Shown: piece by piece, positions 12,982-15,292 of the stretch
Layout of the letters: the number at the start of each line of letters is the position of its first letter
Numbering within the stretch: position 1 is the stretch's first letter
NCBI GenBank assembly: GCA_018716365.1
Contig: DVKA01000102.1
Span: forward strand, 1 to 15,292
Reading direction: 5' to 3'
DNA: 15,292 nucleotides
DNA from: Candidatus Caccocola faecipullorum
GTDB lineage: Bacteria; Synergistota; Synergistia; Synergistales; Synergistaceae
Translations under genes and position numbers: made by a program
Notes under the pieces: generated by a model
Database searches by the model: none
Told to the model about the DNA's origin: nothing
What the model saw: the letters and a program-made list of their open reading frames with translations, nothing else

Positions 12982-13284
12982 TTCTTCTAAAGGCTCACGG
13001 AAACTTTCATAAAAATAGACTTCAATACAGCAATATCTTAGCTTTGCTTGGCTTTTCCCATGCTGTCGCATTTGCGTGCGCGGCATGGAAGCGTCCGTGC
13101 GTTCTGCTCCGCCGTATGATTTCGCGGCAGGAGTGTAATGTGCGTGCGCGCGGCAAAGCGTGCCGCCCATGCATACGGCCCGGCGCCGGGTATTTCAATC
13201 TGCGTCACGTTTATACACGCGAGGCGCGCCACAGTGCGCGTACGCGGCTGAAAATTTCACAGCAAAGGAGTATGCGGGCAAAAA

Positions 13285-14328
13285 ATGAGCGAAACAAACC
13301 AAAAACAGATCATTCCGAGCCGGCACATGACGAAAGACGAGCTGCGCGAGCTTGAGAGCGCGCCGAAGACGCCGTTCCAGATATTTATAGACAGGCTCGT
13401 CTGCTTCTCGCCGGTCATAGCGGGGGCGCTGGCCCTCGCGGAGTATTACATGATCCCGAACCTCGCAGGCAACGAGAGCACGGACGTCTACGCATATTTC
13501 ATATGCGCGCTGATGGCGGCGGTCTTCGCCGTCTTCCTCGTATCTTTCGTCAACAAGAAGGTCTTTTACACGCTGCGCTACAAAGCGCCGTTCTATTCCT
13601 TCATTTTTCTGATGTTCCTCGCCTACGACTGGATGACTCTCAAGACGGGGATTCTCGTGCTCCCTTATTTCCCGTGGGTCGACCAGGTGCTCTGGGCCTT
13701 CATCTCCGACCGCGCCTATATGGCGGAGTGTACGGTCAACTCGCTGATACTGCTCTTCACGGGCTACTTCACGGGCGCGGGCCTCGGCCTTATAACGGGC
13801 GTCGCCTGCGGCTACAACAGGCGTATCAACTACTGGATCGCGCCCTTCATGAAGCTGCTCGGCGCCATCCCCTCGACTACGTGGCTGCCGGTCGTCATGG
13901 TGCTGGCCTCGACGCTCTTCAAGGGCAGCGTCTTCATCATAGCCTTGGGAGTCTGGTTCTCCGTCACGATTGCGACGCAGACAGGCATAAACAACATCGA
14001 CAAATCCTTCTTCGAAGCGGCGCGCACGCTCGGAGCGAAGGGCAGCCAGCTCGTCTTCCGCATAGCGATTCCCTTCGTTATGCCGAACATCTTCCAAGGG
14101 CTGACGCAGGGCATGAGCTCCGCCTGCACGGCGCTCTTGGTCGCCGAGATGATAGGCGTCGAGTCCGGCCTCGGCTGGTACATCTCGTGGCAGAAGAGCT
14201 GGGCGCAGTACGGCAAAATGTACGCCGCCATCGTCCTGATATGCGTCATATTCGTCGTCGTCAACGCGCTGCTGACCTTCATTAGAAGAAGGGTTCTGCG
14301 CTGGCAGGAAGGAGCTGTCCACGAATGA
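13285..14328 (+). CDS. ABC transporter permease, SsuC/TauC type with N-terminal extension
   Basis: A membrane permease of the binding-protein-dependent importer family that serves nitrate, sulfonate, taurine and pyrimidine-precursor systems. The C-terminal half (about 150-340) is the usual core, with the ATPase-contacting EAA loop at about 245-271 (EAARTLGAKGSQLVFRIAIP) and LGAIPSTTWLPVV near 190. At 347 residues it is 80-100 longer than typical SsuC: after a hydrophilic start it has extra hydrophobic segments at about 40-58, 68-88 and 100-116. ATG at 13285 lies 14 nt after AGGAG, a long spacing; an out-of-frame ATG at 13272 sits one base after it and opens a 27-codon frame. The gene ends in a 4-nt overlap (ATGA) with the ATPase gene. 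Substrate unknown. Confidence 0.9.
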   Translation: MSETNQKQIIPSRHMTKDELRELESAPKTPFQIFIDRLVCFSPVIAGALALAEYYMIPNLAGNESTDVYAYFICALMAAVFAVFLVSFVNKKVFYTLRYKAPFYSFIFLMFLAYDWMTLKTGILVLPYFPWVDQVLWAFISDRAYMAECTVNSLILLFTGYFTGAGLGLITGVACGYNRRINYWIAPFMKLLGAIPSTTWLPVVMVLASTLFKGSVFIIALGVWFSVTIATQTGINNIDKSFFEAARTLGAKGSQLVFRIAIPFVMPNIFQGLTQGMSSACTALLVAEMIGVESGLGWYISWQKSWAQYGKMYAAIVLICVIFVVVNALLTFIRRRVLRWQEGAVHE

Positions 14329-15101
14329 GTGAAAATATCCTGAAGCTCGAACACGTCTCAAAGAGCTTCGCGCGCACCGACGCGGCCAACGTTACGAACG
14401 CGCTGCAGGACGTCAGCCTCGAAGTGCGCACGGGCGAGTTCATCAGCATCGTCGGCGCGTCAGGCTGCGGCAAGTCCACGATACTGCGCCTCATCGCCGG
14501 CCTCATAATGCCGACGACGGGCACGCTGACGCTCGACGGCAGGCCGATAACGGGCCCCGCGCCGGAGCGCGGCATGGTCTTTCAGAAGCCGACGCTCTTC
14601 CCGTGGCTCACAGTGGAGCAGAACGTATCCTTCAGCCTCCGCATGATGCACAACACAGAAGGCATGGACGAGAAGGTCGAAAGGCTCGTCAAAATGGCGG
14701 GGCTTGAGGAGTTCCGCACGTCGTATCCGCACCAGCTCTCGGGCGGCATGGCGCAGCGCGTCGCGCTGATACGCACGATGATAAACAACCCCCCCGTCTT
14801 CCTGCTCGACGAGCCGCTCGGCGCACTCGACGCCTTCACGCGAATGAACATGCAGGACGAGCTGCTCGGCATGTGGGGCGAGAGCCGCCACATGATGCTC
14901 ATGGTCACGCACGACGTCGACGAGGCGCTCTACATGGGCACGCGCGTCGTCATAATGGCCCCGCGCCCGGGCCGCGTGCGCGAGGATCTGAAAATAGAGC
15001 TCGAATACCCGCGCAACCGCACGAGCAGCAAATTCATGGAATACCGCAAGCACGTTCTGGAAATGCTCGACTTCGGCCGCGCGGAGGACGAGGCGGAATA
15101 A
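14325..15101 (+). CDS. ABC transporter ATP-binding protein, SsuB/TauB type
   Basis: 258-residue cytoplasmic ATPase energising the adjacent permease. Complete motifs: Walker A GASGCGKST (44-52), Q-loop Gln87 (VFQKPTLFPW, the FPW being typical of the nitrate/sulfonate/taurine group), signature LSGGMAQR (138-145), Walker B FLLDEP (159-164), D-loop ALD (167-169), H-loop His196 (VTHD). The tail PRPGRVREDLKIELEYPRNR is also characteristic of this group. Every catalytic residue is present, so it should be active. Translation is coupled to the permease by the ATGA overlap. A substrate-binding protein gene follows after 71 nt; a weak AGGCT/AGCCT hairpin with TTTT (15113-15142) lies in that gap. Confidence 0.95.
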   Translation: MSENILKLEHVSKSFARTDAANVTNALQDVSLEVRTGEFISIVGASGCGKSTILRLIAGLIMPTTGTLTLDGRPITGPAPERGMVFQKPTLFPWLTVEQNVSFSLRMMHNTEGMDEKVERLVKMAGLEEFRTSYPHQLSGGMAQRVALIRTMINNPPVFLLDEPLGALDAFTRMNMQDELLGMWGESRHMMLMVTHDVDEALYMGTRVVIMAPRPGRVREDLKIELEYPRNRTSSKFMEYRKHVLEMLDFGRAEDEAE

Positions 15102-15172
15102 ACCGAAACATCAGGCTGCGGCGAAAAACCATAAAGCCTTTTGTAAATTCCTATAGAAGGAGAAGATGCACA

Positions 15173-15292
15173 GTGAAGAGAAAGCTTTTGAGCGCGGTGC
15201 TCTGCTGCCTGATAGCGGCGACTACTCAGGCGGCGTGGGCGGCGGGAGACCCCGCCGAGGACGAGGCGTGGAAGAAGGAGCCCGCATACGGC
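15173..15292 (+). CDS. Secreted protein, probably the ABC substrate-binding protein (start only)
   Basis: The first 40 codons of a gene cut by the window edge. It starts at GTG 15173 (MKRKLLSAVLCC...), 9-10 nt after AGAAGGAGA; the ATG at 15166 is in another frame and gives no signal sequence. Residues 1-24 are a classical Sec signal peptide: basic start, hydrophobic core, and a likely AWA cleavage site near residue 23. The mature start is acidic (GDPAEDEAWKKEPAYG). Position behind a SsuC/SsuB-type permease and ATPase makes a periplasmic solute receptor by far the likeliest identity; the ligand-binding part is not in the window, so the substrate remains open. Confidence 0.78.
   Translation, partial: MKRKLLSAVLCCLIAATTQAAWAAGDPAEDEAWKKEPAYG

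Larger units (their letters stand above)
12356..13284. other. 929-nt divergent intergenic region with two promoters and long leaders
   Basis: No convincing protein gene. It holds the minus promoter (12685-12713), the plus promoter (12826-12854), a 5' hairpin at 12861-12886, a long interrupted stem with a start-stop pair at 12900-12980 and G/C-rich hairpins near 13150-13190. Composition swings from A/T-rich (12755-12815, 13000-13050) to G/C-rich (13140-13190). Open frames on both strands here (for example 12883-13170 minus and 12511-12693 plus) have codon use unlike the neighbours and no matching start signals. I could not match TPP, cobalamin, FMN, SAM, guanidine or T-box consensus strings by eye. 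Confidence 0.7.

Noticed and set aside
12920..13009. Selenocysteine reading of ATG-TGA giving a roughly 30-residue peptide ending in TAA
   Set aside because: Sec at position 2 would be very unusual and I see no convincing SECIS hairpin at the required distance; a start-stop pair is the simpler view.
12883..13170. 95-codon minus-strand open frame in the divergent gap
   Set aside because: Codon use is unlike that of neighbouring genes, no good ribosome-binding site was found, and it lies opposite the predicted structured leader. I cannot exclude a gene remnant.
12861..13284. Known riboswitch (TPP, cobalamin, FMN, SAM, guanidine, c-di-GMP) or T-box
   Set aside because: Hallmark strings (such as CTGAGA, GCCACTG, B12 box, T-box AGGGTGG) were looked for by eye and not found in the right order. 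A covariance search would decide.
13195..14361. 388-codon open frame on the minus strand opposite the ABC permease
   Set aside because: Same reason: the plus-strand permease is clear, and the antisense product has no recognisable domain.
1..15292. CRISPR array, tRNA, rRNA, insertion sequence or prophage
   Set aside because: No regularly spaced repeats, no tRNA-like cloverleaf with T-loop string, no transposase or integrase motifs were seen on either strand.

Overview
The window looks like chromosomal DNA of a GC-rich anaerobe that uses the ATA isoleucine codon unusually often. Gene content (tripartite tricarboxylate transporter, CstA, an ArsS/selenodomain cluster, a SsuBC-type ABC system) and codon style suggest a member of the Synergistota such as Cloacibacillus or Synergistes. 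That is a best guess: no rRNA or other marker gene is present.

Layout. (1) Positions 1-979, minus strand: the first 157 residues of a CstA-type carbon starvation/peptide transporter, cut by the window edge, preceded by an unrecognised 144-residue protein with its own promoter. (2) Positions 980-1481: a regulatory gap with two sharp palindromes and a probable extended -10 promoter. (3) Positions 1482-6217, plus strand: a five-gene operon of KDPG/KDPGal-type aldolase, TctC, TctB, TctA and a gluconate-5-dehydrogenase-like SDR. It has hairpins in three of its gaps and closes with a strong terminator. The simplest reading is uptake of a sugar acid (hexonate or similar) by the TTT system, with its oxidoreductase and the lower-pathway aldolase encoded alongside. 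The dehydratase and kinase are not in the window.

(4) Positions 12355-6285, minus strand: nine tightly packed genes. In transcription order they are a TVP38/TMEM64 membrane protein, a CCG-domain Fe-S protein, a second TVP38/TMEM64 protein, a carboxymuconolactone decarboxylase/AhpD-like protein, the ArsS-type radical SAM enzyme, a YdjY-type Cys-motif protein, a small unknown membrane protein, and the two 'rSAM/selenodomain-associated' transferases (TIGR04282-like and TIGR04283-like). Several reading frames overlap by 4-20 nt, so they are probably translated together. This matches the arsenosugar/selenodomain neighbourhood, here with Cys in place of Sec in ArsS and with two accessory genes (YdjY-like and the 130-residue membrane protein) whose roles are open.

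(5) Positions 12356-13284: a 929-nt divergent intergenic region with a plausible promoter on each strand and two long leaders. The plus-strand leader is strongly structured and carries a Shine-Dalgarno followed by an AUG-UGA start-stop pair. (6) Positions 13285-15292, plus strand: ABC permease with an unusual N-terminal membrane extension, ABC ATPase, and the start of a secreted substrate-binding protein.

No tRNA, rRNA, CRISPR array, insertion sequence or prophage gene was seen.
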